The notes beneath the pieces are model-generated. The model searched no databases, had not been told where the DNA came from, and worked only from the letters and a program-made list of their open reading frames with translations. Shown here in pieces: positions 6,171 through 14,960 of a stretch of 64,000 nucleotides of DNA (position 1 is the first letter of the stretch; every line of letters begins with the position of its first letter). This DNA comes from Burkholderiales bacterium (GTDB lineage: Bacteria; Pseudomonadota; Gammaproteobacteria; Burkholderiales; Burkholderiaceae_C). The DNA lies in NCBI GenBank assembly GCA_016703325.1, contig JADJCH010000002.1, positions 186,001-250,000 of the forward strand. The letters are read 5' to 3'. Both the position numbers and the translations under genes were made by a program.

Positions 6171-7670
6171 ATGAAAGAAGCGTGGGAGTGGCAGGTTGGG
6201 GACACGGTGACCTGCGGCGATTCTTCCGACCCGTACTGGGGAAAGCTGAGCGCGCTGGGCCGGATCGAATTTGTCGGGAGGCTGGCAGACATCCCAGGGT
6301 GGGCGCACGGCACACCTTGCATCCTGGCGCCCTTCGATACGCCGGTGGCCGTGGTTCGTCGTGTCGATGGCGAGCTGCTGGTGCATGCGGACGGTGACTT
6401 CCCCGTGCTTCGGCGCATGCCGTTCGAGGAGTGGGCGCGCGCCTGCCGGCTGCATGACCGCGCCCGGGAGCGCCTGGATCGCCCGTTCAGCCCCTGGCAG
6501 CTCGACGACGCAGGGTTGGCCGAGGCGGCGCGGCGCCGCTGGCAGGCCTGCGTGGCCGCGCGCCGGGCCGGGCACCTGCGGCTGCTGGCACAGCGGCTGG
6601 TCGAGCGCGAGGCGCTGGGCGCCGCACCGATGCGCTGTGAGGTGCTGCACCCGCTGTTGCGCGGCCCGGCGCTGGCCCTGCCGGCCTGGATGGCCTGGAC
6701 CGGCTCGCTGGTCGCCCGCCCGGATGCGCCTCGGACGGCGGGGGACGCGCGCAAGCAGCCGGTGCAGGCGCCGGCAGGTGAGGAGAGCGCTCGGCGCTGT
6801 CGCCGCCTGGCGGCCTGGGCCACGCGGGTCTGGCAGTGGCGCAGTCCGGCCGCGCGGGTGGGGCTGGCACGGGCGCGGGCCGAGCTGCCGGCCGGCATCG
6901 ACCCGCAGCGCCCGCTGCTGTGGCTGCAGCCCTGGGAAGGTCAGAAGGACGACAGCGACTTCCCGGCCGCCTACTTCACGCTGCGACGCGTGGTGGCGGC
7001 GCGTGAGGACCTGCGCTGGCGCCTGCAGGCCGACAGTGCGCCGCTGCTGATGGGGCTGGCGCAGCATCTGGAGCGGGCCCACGGGCTGGGTGCGCAGCCG
7101 GCGCTGTGGTTCGACCGGCCCAAGGGTTGGCTGCACGGTGCGGCGCGGGACCTGAGTGCGCTGCTGTTCGGCCGCCGGGCCGCTGCCCTGGTCGGGCTGT
7201 CCTGGCGCTGTGAACGCCCGCTGGAGCTGGACTGGCTGGCCCCGCAGGTGCACCCGCATGCGTCGCAGTGGCCCGGGGAAGTCCTGAAGGCGGTGGAGGT
7301 GATCCGGCAGCGGCTGCGCCGCATCGCCACGCAACGGGGTATCGATTGGAGCGAGGCCAGGGCGGTGATCTGGGGCGGCTGGCGCGATGTCACCCACATC
7401 GACGACAGCTGGTGCCGCTGGCGGCTGGAGACGCACACGCCCTTCACACGGCTGGACAGCTGGATCAACAACGCTCGTGAGCTGCGCGACGATGCCGACC
7501 ACGACTGGTTGCCCATCCCCTGGTGGCCGGATGCGAGCCTCGAGCAGCGCGGGCCCGGGTGGCGGCGGGTCGGCTGGTTCGAGCCGTGGCGGCGGATGAT
7601 CCGCTGGCGCTCCAAGGCCTTTGCGCGGCGGGTGGCGGGTTGGGAGTCGTCGGAGCGGGGCGGCAGGTGA
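6171..7670 (+). CDS. Tryptophan-rich orphan protein, 499 residues
   Basis: I do not recognise a family. The start at ATG 6171 is supported by GGGAG six bases upstream; a more distant ATG would give an Arg-rich tail over the palindrome. The protein is soluble-looking, rich in Trp and Arg, with no signal peptide, no membrane helix and no obvious nucleotide-binding loop. Landmarks are an N-terminal beta-rich section (MKEAWEWQVGDTVTCGDSSD, WAHGTPCILAPFDTP), a central Arg-rich helical section, and a C-terminal part with GWRDVTHIDDSWCRW. It lies between two toxin-antitoxin pairs and shares its upstream palindrome with the tiny gene at 6063. That context suggests an accessory or defence role, which is inference. 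Confidence 0.7.
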   Translation: MKEAWEWQVGDTVTCGDSSDPYWGKLSALGRIEFVGRLADIPGWAHGTPCILAPFDTPVAVVRRVDGELLVHADGDFPVLRRMPFEEWARACRLHDRARERLDRPFSPWQLDDAGLAEAARRRWQACVAARRAGHLRLLAQRLVEREALGAAPMRCEVLHPLLRGPALALPAWMAWTGSLVARPDAPRTAGDARKQPVQAPAGEESARRCRRLAAWATRVWQWRSPAARVGLARARAELPAGIDPQRPLLWLQPWEGQKDDSDFPAAYFTLRRVVAAREDLRWRLQADSAPLLMGLAQHLERAHGLGAQPALWFDRPKGWLHGAARDLSALLFGRRAAALVGLSWRCERPLELDWLAPQVHPHASQWPGEVLKAVEVIRQRLRRIATQRGIDWSEARAVIWGGWRDVTHIDDSWCRWRLETHTPFTRLDSWINNARELRDDADHDWLPIPWWPDASLEQRGPGWRRVGWFEPWRRMIRWRSKAFARRVAGWESSERGGR

Positions 7671-7705
7671 TGCGTCAGAGCCGATTTGATGCTAGCCTGA
7701 CCGGC

Positions 7706-7945
7706 ATGCGCACCACCCTCAACATCGAAGACGACGCCCTGCTTGCCGCCCGTTTGCATGCTCAGCGCGAGCGTGTATCGCTGGGTGAAGCCGTTTCGCA
7801 ACTCCTGCGTCGAGGTGCGGCGCAGCCGAGTGCTGCAGATCCGACCCAGCCGCCGTTGCGAGGGCGTTTTGCGCTGCTGCCGCAGCGTGACGAGGTCATC
7901 ACCACGCAGCACGTGCGCGAGTTGATGGAGCGCGAGGGCCTGTGA
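7706..7945 (+). CDS. vapB: VapB-type ribbon-helix-helix antitoxin
   Basis: A 79-residue protein starting MRTTLNIEDDALLAARLHAQ, the beta-strand and first helix of a ribbon-helix-helix fold, then SLGEAVSQLLRRG as second helix. The C-terminal half (LRGRFALLPQRDEVITTQHV) is the usual toxin-wrapping tail. It overlaps the following toxin by four bases. It would bind DNA as a dimer and block the PIN toxin encoded next. Confidence 0.75.
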   Translation: MRTTLNIEDDALLAARLHAQRERVSLGEAVSQLLRRGAAQPSAADPTQPPLRGRFALLPQRDEVITTQHVRELMEREGL

Positions 7946-8400
7946 GCTTGGCTGCGGAAACGACGCCATTGCGCTGCCTGCTGGACGTGAACGTCTGGAT
8001 CGCGCTGTTCGACGATGCACACCAGTTCTCGGGACGGGCCAATGCGTTCATCGACTCGCCTGGTCTGCAGGTGGCGACCTGCCCCTTGGTGGAAAACGGT
8101 GTCATCCGTGTGATGAGCATGCCGGCTTATGCGCGCCGAGGCGGCTTGCCGATGCAACGGGTTCGGCAGCGGCTCCAGGAGGCTTGTCGCAGCCTGGACC
8201 ACGCATTCTGGCCCGACGACGTGAGTCTGCGAGACGATTCGCGGGTGGACTTCAGCCGCGTGCAGGGTCACAACCAGATCACCGATCTCTACCTGCTGGC
8301 CCTGGCAGTGCAACACGGGGGCTGCCTGGTCACCCTGGATCAGGCCATTTCCCTGTCGAGCGTGCCGGGTGCCCGGCCGGAGCACCTGCGGCTGCTCTGA
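7942..8400 (+). CDS. vapC: VapC-type PIN-domain toxin
   Basis: A 152-residue protein starting at GTG 7942 in a GTGA overlap with the antitoxin stop. PIN landmarks are the first acidic residue in LLDVNVWIALFDDAH, the ENGVIRVM segment, and the C-terminal ITDLYLLALAVQHGGCLVTL with an acidic residue near the start of the helix. PIN toxins are metal-dependent RNases that cut tRNA or rRNA. The type fits the 140-155-residue VapC subgroup with an RHH antitoxin. The precise target is unknown. Confidence 0.8.
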   Translation: MSLAAETTPLRCLLDVNVWIALFDDAHQFSGRANAFIDSPGLQVATCPLVENGVIRVMSMPAYARRGGLPMQRVRQRLQEACRSLDHAFWPDDVSLRDDSRVDFSRVQGHNQITDLYLLALAVQHGGCLVTLDQAISLSSVPGARPEHLRLL

Positions 8401-8451
8401 CGGCGACGGGCAGTGGGGGCCATGCGCCTCGCTGGCGGGTACCGCGTCGCT

Positions 8452-8940
8452 TCAATCCCTGAAGTTGTTGAAACTCAGCGGCATCTCGTCGACTTCCTTC
8501 TTCAGCAGCGCCATCGCGGCCTGCAGGTCGTCGCGTTTGGCGCCGGTGACGCGCACGGTGTCGCCCTGGATGCTGGCCTGGACCTTCATCTTGCTGTCCT
8601 TGATGGCCTTCTGGATCTTCTTGGCCAGGTCGCTTTCGATGCCCGCCTTGACCACGACCTTCTGCTTGAGCTTGTCGTGGCTCATCTTCTCGGGTTTGGC
8701 GCTGGTGTCCAGGAAGCGCACGTCCACGCCGCGTTTGGTCATCTTGGCCAGCAGGATGTCGGTGACCTGCTGCAGCTGGAAGTCGTTGTCGGCGTGCAGC
8801 GTCAGCTCCTTGTCCTTCTGTTCGATGCGGGCGTCGCTGCCCTTGAAGTCGAAGCGGGTGCCGATTTCCTTGTTGGACTGGTCGATGGCGTTCTTGACCT
8901 CGACCAGATTGGGTTCGAGGACGGTGTCGAAGCTGGGCAT
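8452..8940 (-). CDS. yajQ: YajQ family nucleotide-binding protein
   Basis: A 162-residue protein, the normal family length. It begins MPSFDTVLEPNLVEVKNAID and contains TRFDFKGSDA and ends LSFNNFRD, all strongly conserved in YajQ. The family has two RNP-like ferredoxin-fold domains. Members have been reported to bind cyclic di-GMP and affect gene expression; YajQ of E. coli also binds nucleic acid or nucleotides. It lies convergent to the VapC gene and divergent from murB, with 55 bases between the yajQ and murB starts. Confidence 0.95.
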   Translation of the reverse strand: MPSFDTVLEPNLVEVKNAIDQSNKEIGTRFDFKGSDARIEQKDKELTLHADNDFQLQQVTDILLAKMTKRGVDVRFLDTSAKPEKMSHDKLKQKVVVKAGIESDLAKKIQKAIKDSKMKVQASIQGDTVRVTGAKRDDLQAAMALLKKEVDEMPLSFNNFRD

Positions 8941-8995
8941 GGACTGACTCTCTGCCCTGGAGGGGGCGCAGTGTGGGATCGGTCAAAATTCTGCC

Positions 8996-10021
8996 ATGCA
9001 CATCGAGACCGCCATTTCCCTCAGAGACTGCAACACCTTCGGCCTGCCGGCGACGGCGGCGACGCTGGTGCGCATCACCTCGGAGGCGGACGTGCGCCAG
9101 GTGGTCAACCACCCGGAGCTCGGCCCGGCGCCGAAGTTCATCCTCGGCGGCGGCAGCAATGTGGTGTTCACCCGCGATGTGACTGCCTGCCTGCTGAAGG
9201 TGGAGATCACCGGCCTGCGGGTGGTGGAGGAGCGCGCCGATGCGGTGATCGTGGAGGCCGGTGCCGGCGTGCGCTGGCACGACCTGGTGGCCTGGACGCT
9301 GGGGCAGGGCCTGCCCGGCCTGGAGAACCTGGCGCTGATCCCCGGCACGGTGGGGGCCGCCCCGGTGCAGAACATCGGCGCCTACGGGCTGGAGCTGGCC
9401 GACCGCTTCGATTCGCTGGATGCGGTGGACCTGATCTCCGGGCGCAGCGTCACGCTGGACCGGGCGCGCTGCCGCTTCGGCTACCGCGACAGCGTGTTCA
9501 AGCGGGAGCTGGCCGGCAAGAGCCTGATCACCCGGGTGCGCCTGCGCCTGCCGCGACCCTGGCAGCCGGTGCTGGAGTACCTGGACCTGCAGCGCAAATG
9601 TGAGGAGGCCGGCTTCATCGAGGGCCGGCTGCCCGGCGCCCGCCAGGTGTTCGACTGGGTCTGCGAGATCCGCCGCGCCAAGCTGCCGGATCCGGCCGTC
9701 ATCGGCAATGCCGGCAGCTTCTTCAAGAACCCGGTGGTGTCACTCGAACAGTGCCGCGACATCATCGCCCGCGACCCGCACCTGGTGCACTACCCGATGG
9801 ACGACGGCCAGTTCAAGCTGGCGGCCGGCTGGCTGATCGACGCCTGCGGCTGGAAGGGCAAGAGCGTCGGCGCGGCTGCGGTGTACGAGAAGCAGGCCCT
9901 GGTGCTGGTCAACCGCGGCGGGGCCAGCGGCGGCGAGGTGATGACGCTGGCGCGGGCGATCCAGGAGAGTGTCTACGGGCGCTTCGGCATTCGGCTGGAG
10001 CCGGAACCCATCGTGGTCTGA
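8996..10021 (+). CDS. murB: UDP-N-acetylenolpyruvoylglucosamine reductase
   Basis: MurB, 341 residues, the E. coli-type (class I) length. It reduces the enolpyruvyl group of UDP-GlcNAc-enolpyruvate to UDP-MurNAc using NADPH and FAD, the second committed step of peptidoglycan synthesis in the cytoplasm. Evidence includes the FAD-binding NTFGLPA near residue 16, GGGSNVVF, the GLENLALIPGTVGAAPVQN loop, the catalytic-serine segment GNAGSFFKNPVV and the C-terminal glutamate in LEPEPIVV. No clear Shine-Dalgarno precedes the ATG at 8996. It converges with the RlpA-like gene 18 bases downstream. Confidence 0.97.
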   Translation: MHIETAISLRDCNTFGLPATAATLVRITSEADVRQVVNHPELGPAPKFILGGGSNVVFTRDVTACLLKVEITGLRVVEERADAVIVEAGAGVRWHDLVAWTLGQGLPGLENLALIPGTVGAAPVQNIGAYGLELADRFDSLDAVDLISGRSVTLDRARCRFGYRDSVFKRELAGKSLITRVRLRLPRPWQPVLEYLDLQRKCEEAGFIEGRLPGARQVFDWVCEIRRAKLPDPAVIGNAGSFFKNPVVSLEQCRDIIARDPHLVHYPMDDGQFKLAAGWLIDACGWKGKSVGAAAVYEKQALVLVNRGGASGGEVMTLARAIQESVYGRFGIRLEPEPIVV

Positions 10022-10039
10022 GGACCTGCCGGTTCAGAC

Positions 10040-11329
10040 CTACTTCCGCTCGACCAGGGTCGGCGCCAGCCCTTTGAGCTTCTCGCGCAGGCGCTGGCCG
10101 AAGGTGGCGGCCTCCTCGCGGGTTTCGAAGGGGCCGGCCTGGATCTTGTGCTGCTTCGATTCCTGGAACATGGTCAGCAGCGGGTCCAGCCCGTGCAGCA
10201 GCTCCCCCAGGCGGCGGTAGAAGCCGTCGGCATGGTCCTGGGTTGAGAAGCTGCCCAGCTGCAGCCACCAGCCGCGGCCGGCCTGGGTGCCGGCGCGCTC
10301 CTGCTGCAATGTGTGCAGGACCGCTGGGGGTTCATGCAGGTCGGTCGCCGCAGCAGGGGTGGCAGGCAGCTCGGCGAGGGCCAGCTGCCGGGCGCTGCTG
10401 TCCAGCACCGGCGCCAGTTCGGCCGGAGGGCCGTCCGAGCGGGGGCGGCTCCTGCGGTCCGGTTGGCGAGCCAGGACCCGGGATTCGCGCGGGCCGAAGG
10501 TGTTGATCGGCTGCAGCCGGGTGGCTGAGCTGTCGCCCAGGCGTTCGCCGCCGATGTCGTAGCCCGGCGCCGCGCTGGTGTTGCGCTTCCATTCACCGGA
10601 GCGGATGGCCTCGTGGGTGATGCGCTCGATCTGCACCGTGGCCACCCCGCGCAGCAGATCGAGTTTGGCCGCGGCGGCCCAGGACAGGTCGATGATGCGG
10701 TCGCGGCTGAACGGTCCGCGGTCGTTGATGCGCACGATCACCGAGTGGCCGTTCTTCGGGTTGGTGACCCGGGCGTAGCTGGGGATCGGCAGGGTGACAT
10801 GGGCCGCGGTCATGCCCCAGAGGTTGTAGACCTCGCCGCTGGCGGTGCGCCGGCCGTGGAACTTCTTGCCGTACCAGGAGGCCAGGCCGGTCTGCTTCCA
10901 TTCGACGTCGTCCGTCTCCGGCACGTAGGTCCAGCCGCCGATGGCATAGGGCTTGTTGGGGCCCTTCGGACGGATGGGTTCGACCACCGGCTCCGGGTCC
11001 GGGATGTTGAGCAGCTCCGGTCTGGGCAGCGCGGGCAGGATGTCGCGGGGCAGCTCGGGCGGGCCATCGGCACCGGACGGCGCTGCGGCTGCGGCCGATT
11101 CCGCTGGAGCTGCAGGGTTCTGCAGGGTCGGGGCGGGCACAGCGGGCCGTGGGGCCGGCGCGGCGGCGGGCCGTTCGGCAGGCCGCTGCGGTGCCGGTGG
11201 GGTGCTGCCGCAGGCGGTCAGCAAGGCGGCCAGCGCCAGCACCGCCGGGCCGAAAACCGTCGATCGCGTTGCCGCCCCCGTCCGGAGACAGAGGGGCGAA
11301 GCGGCGGGGTGGGGTGAAGGCCTGGACAT
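10040..11329 (-). CDS. rlpA: RlpA-like septal ring lipoprotein with SPOR domain
   Basis: A 429-residue lipoprotein. I chose ATG 11329 because it gives a signal peptide ending in the lipobox LLTAC, lipidated at C40; the longer open frame upstream has no family match. A Pro/Ala-rich linker leads to the double-psi beta-barrel domain at about 190-290 (GLASWYGKKFHGRRTASGE, VRINDRGPFSRDRIIDLS), the catalytic fold of RlpA lytic transglycosylases. The C-terminal 80 residues form a SPOR domain (GWWLQLGSFSTQDHADGFYR), which binds stripped glycan strands at the division site. It probably cleaves septal peptidoglycan during daughter-cell separation. RlpA activity varies between species, so catalysis is inferred. 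Confidence 0.93.
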   Translation of the reverse strand: MSRPSPHPAASPLCLRTGAATRSTVFGPAVLALAALLTACGSTPPAPQRPAERPAAAPAPRPAVPAPTLQNPAAPAESAAAAAPSGADGPPELPRDILPALPRPELLNIPDPEPVVEPIRPKGPNKPYAIGGWTYVPETDDVEWKQTGLASWYGKKFHGRRTASGEVYNLWGMTAAHVTLPIPSYARVTNPKNGHSVIVRINDRGPFSRDRIIDLSWAAAAKLDLLRGVATVQIERITHEAIRSGEWKRNTSAAPGYDIGGERLGDSSATRLQPINTFGPRESRVLARQPDRRSRPRSDGPPAELAPVLDSSARQLALAELPATPAAATDLHEPPAVLHTLQQERAGTQAGRGWWLQLGSFSTQDHADGFYRRLGELLHGLDPLLTMFQESKQHKIQAGPFETREEAATFGQRLREKLKGLAPTLVERK

Positions 11330-11420
11330 CGGGCCGCACTTTAGCGCCATCACCGCCGTGTTGCCCATCCCGGGACGTGGCTTGTGCACGGCCGCATTGC
11401 ACCCTGTGAGTTTGCTGCGA

Positions 11421-12527
11421 TCAACAGTTCTCAGTCGTCGGGCTCCAGACCGGGTAGTCGGTGTAGCCCGCCGCGCCGCCGCCGTAGAGCGTCTCGCGCT
11501 GCAGGGGGGCCAGCGGGTGGCCTTGGCGCAGCCGCAGCGACAGATCCGGGTTGGAGATGAAGGGCCGGCCGAAGGCCACCAGGTCGGCACGCCCCTCGGC
11601 GATGGCGGCTTCGGCCATCTCGGCGCTGTAGCCGTTGTTGACCATCCAGGTGCTGCGGCAGCGCCGGCGCAGCTGTTCATAGTCGAAGGGTGCGTAGTCG
11701 CGTGCACCGCCGGTCTGGCCCTCGACGACGTGCACGTACAGCAGGCCCAGCTCGCCCAGCATGTCGCCCACCGCGTTGAACAGGGCCTGGGGGTCGCTGT
11801 CCAGTGCGGCGTCGTTGGCGGGGGTTACCGGGCTGAGGCGGATGGCCGTGCGGCCCGCGCCGATGGCGCCGGTGACCGCCTGCATCACCTCGGCCAGGAA
11901 ACGCAGACGGTGGGTGATGGGTCCGCCGTAGGCATCGTCGCGGTCGTTGATGCGGTCGCGCAGGAACTGCTCGACCAGGTAACCGTTGGCGGCGTGGATC
12001 TCCACCCCGTCGAATCCGGCCTGCACCGCACAGCGGGCGGCGCGGGCGTAGTCGGCCACGATGCCGGCGATCTCCTGCACACCCAGCGCCCGGGGTGCGG
12101 ACACATCGGCGAAGCCGCCGGCGATGTAGGTTTTGCTGCGCGCGGCCTGTGCGGTGGATGACACCGGTTGCGCGCCGCCGGGCAGTAGAGAAGTATGCGA
12201 GATGCGGCCCACGTGCCAGATCTGCGCGACGATGCGTCCGCCCTCGGCATGCACCGCATCGGTCACCCGGCGCCAGCCGGCCACCTGCTCCGGGGTGTAG
12301 ATCCCCGGTGTGTCCAGGTAGCCATGCGCCATCGGGCCAATCGGGGTGCCTTCGCTCACGATCAGCGCGGCGCCGCTGGCCGGGTTGGCGCGCTGGCGGT
12401 AGTAGTCCACCATCAAATCGTTGGGCACCTGGCCCACCGCGCGGTTGCGGGTGAGGGGGGCCATCACCACCCGGTGCGGCAGGTCGAGGTGGGCGCTGTG
12501 AAAGGGAGAGAAGAGCTGCGAGGTCAT
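11421..12527 (-). CDS. Old yellow enzyme family alkene reductase (NemA-like)
   Basis: A 368-residue FMN-dependent TIM-barrel oxidoreductase that reduces activated C=C bonds with NAD(P)H. Members act on N-ethylmaleimide, nitrate esters and enones. Landmarks are the N-terminal MAPLTRNRA, the substrate-binding HAANGYLVEQFLRDRIN (His and Asn of the active site), YGGPITHRLRFL, and the FMN-phosphate segment VAFGRPFISNPDLSLRL. Length is normal for the family. It stands alone between rlpA and the beta-helix gene. The natural substrate cannot be told from sequence. Confidence 0.92.
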   Translation of the reverse strand: MTSQLFSPFHSAHLDLPHRVVMAPLTRNRAVGQVPNDLMVDYYRQRANPASGAALIVSEGTPIGPMAHGYLDTPGIYTPEQVAGWRRVTDAVHAEGGRIVAQIWHVGRISHTSLLPGGAQPVSSTAQAARSKTYIAGGFADVSAPRALGVQEIAGIVADYARAARCAVQAGFDGVEIHAANGYLVEQFLRDRINDRDDAYGGPITHRLRFLAEVMQAVTGAIGAGRTAIRLSPVTPANDAALDSDPQALFNAVGDMLGELGLLYVHVVEGQTGGARDYAPFDYEQLRRRCRSTWMVNNGYSAEMAEAAIAEGRADLVAFGRPFISNPDLSLRLRQGHPLAPLQRETLYGGGAAGYTDYPVWSPTTENC

Positions 12528-12843
12528 GCCTGGATCATGTCCTGAGAATGTGTCGAGGGTTGCCGAAGCGGGCGGACTGCATCGGGATGTTGCCGCCGGG
12601 CCCGGTGCAGTTGTAACCGCGGCGGGCCGTGGGGGTGGTCGCCTCGGCGACCCGATGCCGAATCGTCCACGGCGGAAACACCCGGCAGGGTGATCAGATC
12701 GTGAAATGGGTCACGAAATACCCGCCCAGGAAGCGGTGCCGAGTCTCTCAGGCGTAAGGCCCGGTGTCCTTGCCGATCGATACGCGGGCCATCGAAGGCG
12801 CTTCGACCATGGCGACATCCGAACTGAGCCGAGGTGTTCCGCC
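12528..12843. other. Intergenic region between divergent genes
   Basis: About 316 bases between the oxidoreductase start and the beta-helix gene start. An open frame extends upstream of the beta-helix ATG but shows no recognisable protein. CTCTCAGGCGTAAGG near 12745 resembles the 3' part of a glycine riboswitch, but no matching 5' half was found. No convincing promoter boxes stand out. Confidence 0.5.
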
Positions 12844-14790
12844 ATGTCCCCATCGTCTTCGCCCACCACGCCGCGCCTGCGGTTGCTCCACATCGCCCTG
12901 CTGGGGGCCTGTGCCGCCCTGGCCGCCTGCGGAGGAGGGCAGACCGACGCAGGCACCGAGTCTTCGCCGGCAGCACAGGAGGTCAACGCCGCTGACGGCG
13001 ACGCTGCCACGAACGAGGAGTACGGCGTGGGCGCCAACGCGGCGGCCGTCGAGTCGGACGCAGCCGCTGCCCCTGCGGTCGCCACGGCCGGTACCGAGGA
13101 CAGCGCTGCCACGTTCCCGCTGGCCACGGCCGCACTGGTGGGCACGGCCGCGGTCGACCCGGCCAACGTCTCGGTGCCCGGCACCGTCACCACCCCCAAC
13201 CCGACGCTGCAGAACATCACCGTCGAGTGGGCCTTCACCGGGGACGCCAACGCCAATGCGGTGGTCAACGTGCGCTACCGCAAGACCGGCAGCAGCACCT
13301 GGAGCAACAGCCTGCCGCTGCGCCGCATCTCGGCTGGAACCACCCAGGGCAAGAGCTGGGCCACGCGTCACTCCGGCAGCGTGTTCGACCTGCAGCCGGC
13401 CACCGCCTACGACATCGAGCTGGCCCTGGTGGACGCCGACGGCGGCAGCAGCACCCGCACCGTGAACGTCACCACCCGGGCGGTGCCCGCGCCGATGGCC
13501 GGTGCGCCGATCAAACCGGCCACGCCCTCCACCTTCAAGACGGTGATGGCCGCCGCGCAGTCGGGCGACATCATCGAGCTGGCCGCCGGCACCTACACCT
13601 CGTTCACCGTCAGCAAGGACGGCAGCGAGGCCAAACCCATCGTGATCCGCCCGGCCACCGGCGTGGCGCGCAGCGCGGTGGTGGTCAGCGGTGAGCTGTC
13701 GCTGATCGGTCGCAAGTACGTGCAGATCCGCGGGCTCACGGTCAATGGCCGCATCCGCTACAACTCATCGCTGGGACTGGCCATCGTGGGCAACCAGGTG
13801 AACGCCCAGACCTCGGTGGGCAACGGCGACGGCATCGTCACCTGGAACGCCTCCGAAAACGCCTACATCGCCGACAACACCGTGGTCGGCACCACGCTCT
13901 GGAACACTGCAGCGCTCGGCAACAACGGCGCCAACCGTGGCGAAGGCATCCTGGTGGCTGGCCCGGGCCATGTGGTGATGAACAACCGGGTGCGGGGCTT
14001 CCGCGACAACATCTCGCTGCTGGAGGACAGTGGTGCCGTGCGGCAGTACAGCATCGACATCCTCAACAACGAGATCAGCGAAGCGGCCGATGACGGCATC
14101 GAGGCGGACTTCTGCTTCCACAACTGCCGCATCATGCGCAACCGGCTGACCAACACCTTCATCGCCATGTCCTCGCAGCCGGGGCTGGGCGGGCCGACCT
14201 GGTTCATCCGCAACGTGGCCTACAACGTGGCCCACGTGGCCTTCAAGCTCTACCGCACCTCCTACGGCGACGTGCTTCTGCACAACACCGTGGTCAAGAA
14301 CGGTGACGGCCTGGCGGCCTACCCAGGGGTGCCGATCCACAACCTTTACAGCCGCAACAACCTCTTCATCGGCGGGCCCGGGGCCAGCTGGGGCGGCTAC
14401 TCGGCCGGCAGCGGCAAGGTGATCGCGCTGGAGACGCTCAACACCGCCAACTCATCGCTGGACCACGACGCGCTGGGCTCCACCCTGGGCAGCTTCGACT
14501 CGCGCATGGGCAGCATCCGCACCAGCACGCTGGCCGACCTGCGCGCCAAGACCACGCAGAAGAACGCGGTGCAGGTGGGTCTGGGCGCCTTTGCGGCCAG
14601 CATCGCCTTTCCGTCGGCGGCCATGACCTCGTTCACCCCGCCCGACCTGCGGCTGAAGTCCGGCGGCGGCGCCACCGACGTCGGCCAGGTCCTGCCCGGC
14701 ATCAACGACGGCTTCAGCGGCACCAAGCCAGATGCCGGGGCCTATGAACTGGGTGCGGCGCTGCCGGTGTACGGGCCGCGGATCGCCTGT
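12844..14790 (+). CDS. Right-handed beta-helix lipoprotein, 3' end uncertain
   Basis: The frame starts at ATG 12844, giving a signal peptide with lipobox LAACG (C29). After a low-complexity acidic Ala-rich linker there is a fibronectin-III-like domain (about 115-215; ITVEWAFTGDANANAVVNVR), then a parallel beta-helix (about 230-600) with repeated asparagine-ladder motifs such as NAYIADNTVVG and MNNRVRGFRDNISLL. It resembles chondroitinase-B-like or PL6/pectate-lyase-like surface proteins, but no catalytic set is certain. The homologous part stops near DAGAYELGAALPVYGPR. Beyond that the frame enters a poly-G tract and then runs antisense over xthA to 15126, so I end it at 14790; the true stop is unknown. 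Confidence 0.8.
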
Positions 14791-14847
14791 GAACGGGGGG
14801 GAACCCCCCCCGGCCGCCGTCCCACCCCCCGGGGGCCGCGCTTTGTG

Positions 14848-14912
14848 GCGGGGGGCGGGCGGGGGGCGGGGGGGGGGGGGGGGGGGGGGCGGGGGGGGGG
14901 GGGGGGGGGGGG
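14848..14912. other. Near-pure poly-G tract, probable sequence artefact
   Basis: 65 bases that are almost all G, including two runs of 22 G separated by one C (14868-14889 and 14891-14912). It follows C-rich and G-rich blocks from about 14795. It lies between the convergent ends of the beta-helix gene and xthA, where a strong hairpin terminator is expected. Poly-G is the typical no-signal read of two-colour sequencing chemistry, so the true sequence here is probably unknown. Confidence 0.7.
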
Positions 14913-14960
14913 TCCCTCGGTCCGGCCGGTCGGTCCCGCGCTGGCGCTCGGAGGGGCGCC

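Noticed and set aside
9888..11707. Extended N-terminus of the RlpA-like protein to 11707
   Set aside because: The extra residues are unlike any family, overlap the oxidoreductase gene and lack a signal peptide; the lipobox supports 11329.
12740..12765. Glycine-riboswitch-like CTCTCAGGCGTAAGG before the beta-helix gene
   Set aside because: Only the 3' conserved piece fits. I found no matching 5' GAGAG stem or GCCGAAGG segment, and the gene has no glycine connection.
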